The notes under the pieces are model-generated. The model did no database searches and was not told the origin of the DNA. It was given only the letters and a program-made list of their open reading frames with translations. This document shows positions 63,765 to 64,000 of a stretch of DNA of 64,000 nt, piece after piece. The translations under genes and the position numbers were made by a program. Position 1 is the stretch's first letter, and each line of letters starts with the position of its first letter. This DNA is from Aquirickettsia sp965229725 (GTDB taxonomy: Bacteria > Pseudomonadota > Alphaproteobacteria > Rickettsiales > Midichloriaceae). Location of the stretch: positions 62,001 through 126,000 of the forward strand of contig OZ245923.1 of assembly GCA_965229725.1 (NCBI GenBank), written 5' to 3'.

Positions 63765-64000
63765 AAATACAAAACAGAGCTTATCAAGTGATGATATAGA
63801 TTTTATTAATAAAATAATAAATGAAGAGATAGATGTTAAAAAATTAGTTAAAAAAAATATTAGTGAACTTATAAAGAGTCAGCCAAAGGAAGTAGATAGT
63901 ATATTACTGCATGAAAATACATCATTAAAAAGTGTTATTACTGATGAATACATTGAAAATACTTGGTATAAGATAAGTAAGATAGTGTTAGATTTTTATG
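63765..64000 (+). pseudogene. SecA-like ATPase, 5'-truncated second copy (runs off window)
   Basis: From about 63785 the DNA matches 41601-41816 almost exactly (DDIDFINKIINEEIDVKKLV). The first about 75 codons and the start are absent, and the coiled-coil gene that should lie between is deleted, so the oxygenase copy abuts the SecA-like body directly. The frame is open to the window end. It may be a donor for recombination rather than a gene; the part beyond 64000 cannot be seen. Confidence 0.7.

Overview
The window reads as an AT-rich chromosome segment of an obligately intracellular, Rickettsiales-like alphaproteobacterium, perhaps a protist-associated lineage near Midichloria or Jidaibacter. 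This is inferred from the alphaproteobacterial NrdA/NrdB, ferrochelatase, Fe-SOD, cytochrome bd and DnaA proteins, heavy IS decay, dispersed palindromic repeats and many toxin modules. No tRNA, rRNA or CRISPR array was seen.

Region 1 (1-14458): the nrdA 3' end, a 21-residue tandem-repeat protein, transposon debris, a divergent DnaA, a LuxR-type regulator, a damaged Tn3-family transposase, an overlapping M61-type peptidase/HtrA-type protease pair, an IS6-like element abutting a decapitated nrdB, and an EamA transporter. Region 2 (14561-21490): a visibly GC-richer, tightly overlapping minus-strand operon (FAD oxidoreductase, SDR, three photolyase/cryptochrome proteins, frameshifted DUF2256, DCC protein), very probably acquired laterally as a light-dependent DNA-repair cassette. 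Region 3 (21505-30165): cydAB, a SOUL haem-binding protein, an SbtA-like permease, hemH, sodB, a greA with two in-frame stops, a serine resolvase and a VapBC pair.

Region 4 (30367-59012) is bounded by a 59-bp inverted repeat (58/59 identical) and is a polymorphic-toxin island. Its minus-strand arm holds a haemagglutinin-type toxin ending in a WHH nuclease domain with a SUKH immunity protein, then an IS-broken lipase-like gene and a transglutaminase-like gene. Its plus-strand arm starts with IS debris, then a four-gene series: a putative Fe(II)/2-oxoglutarate oxygenase, a coiled-coil protein, a 1717-residue SecA-like ATPase and a 1230-residue LysM-containing toxin. Behind this lies a chain of displaced toxin tips and immunity genes, many preceded by a copy of the same linker domain. 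No CdiB-type outer-membrane partner is visible, so the SecA-like motor is a candidate dedicated exporter.

Region 5 (59029-64000): a dicarboxylate-type symporter with no obvious start codon, RelBE-like and Phd/PIN toxin-antitoxin pairs with recognisable promoters and operators, another displaced toxin tip plus immunity gene, and a second partial copy of the oxygenase/SecA-like locus that runs off the window. The second oxygenase copy is mosaic, with identical ends and a diverged middle, which indicates recombination between repeated toxin loci.
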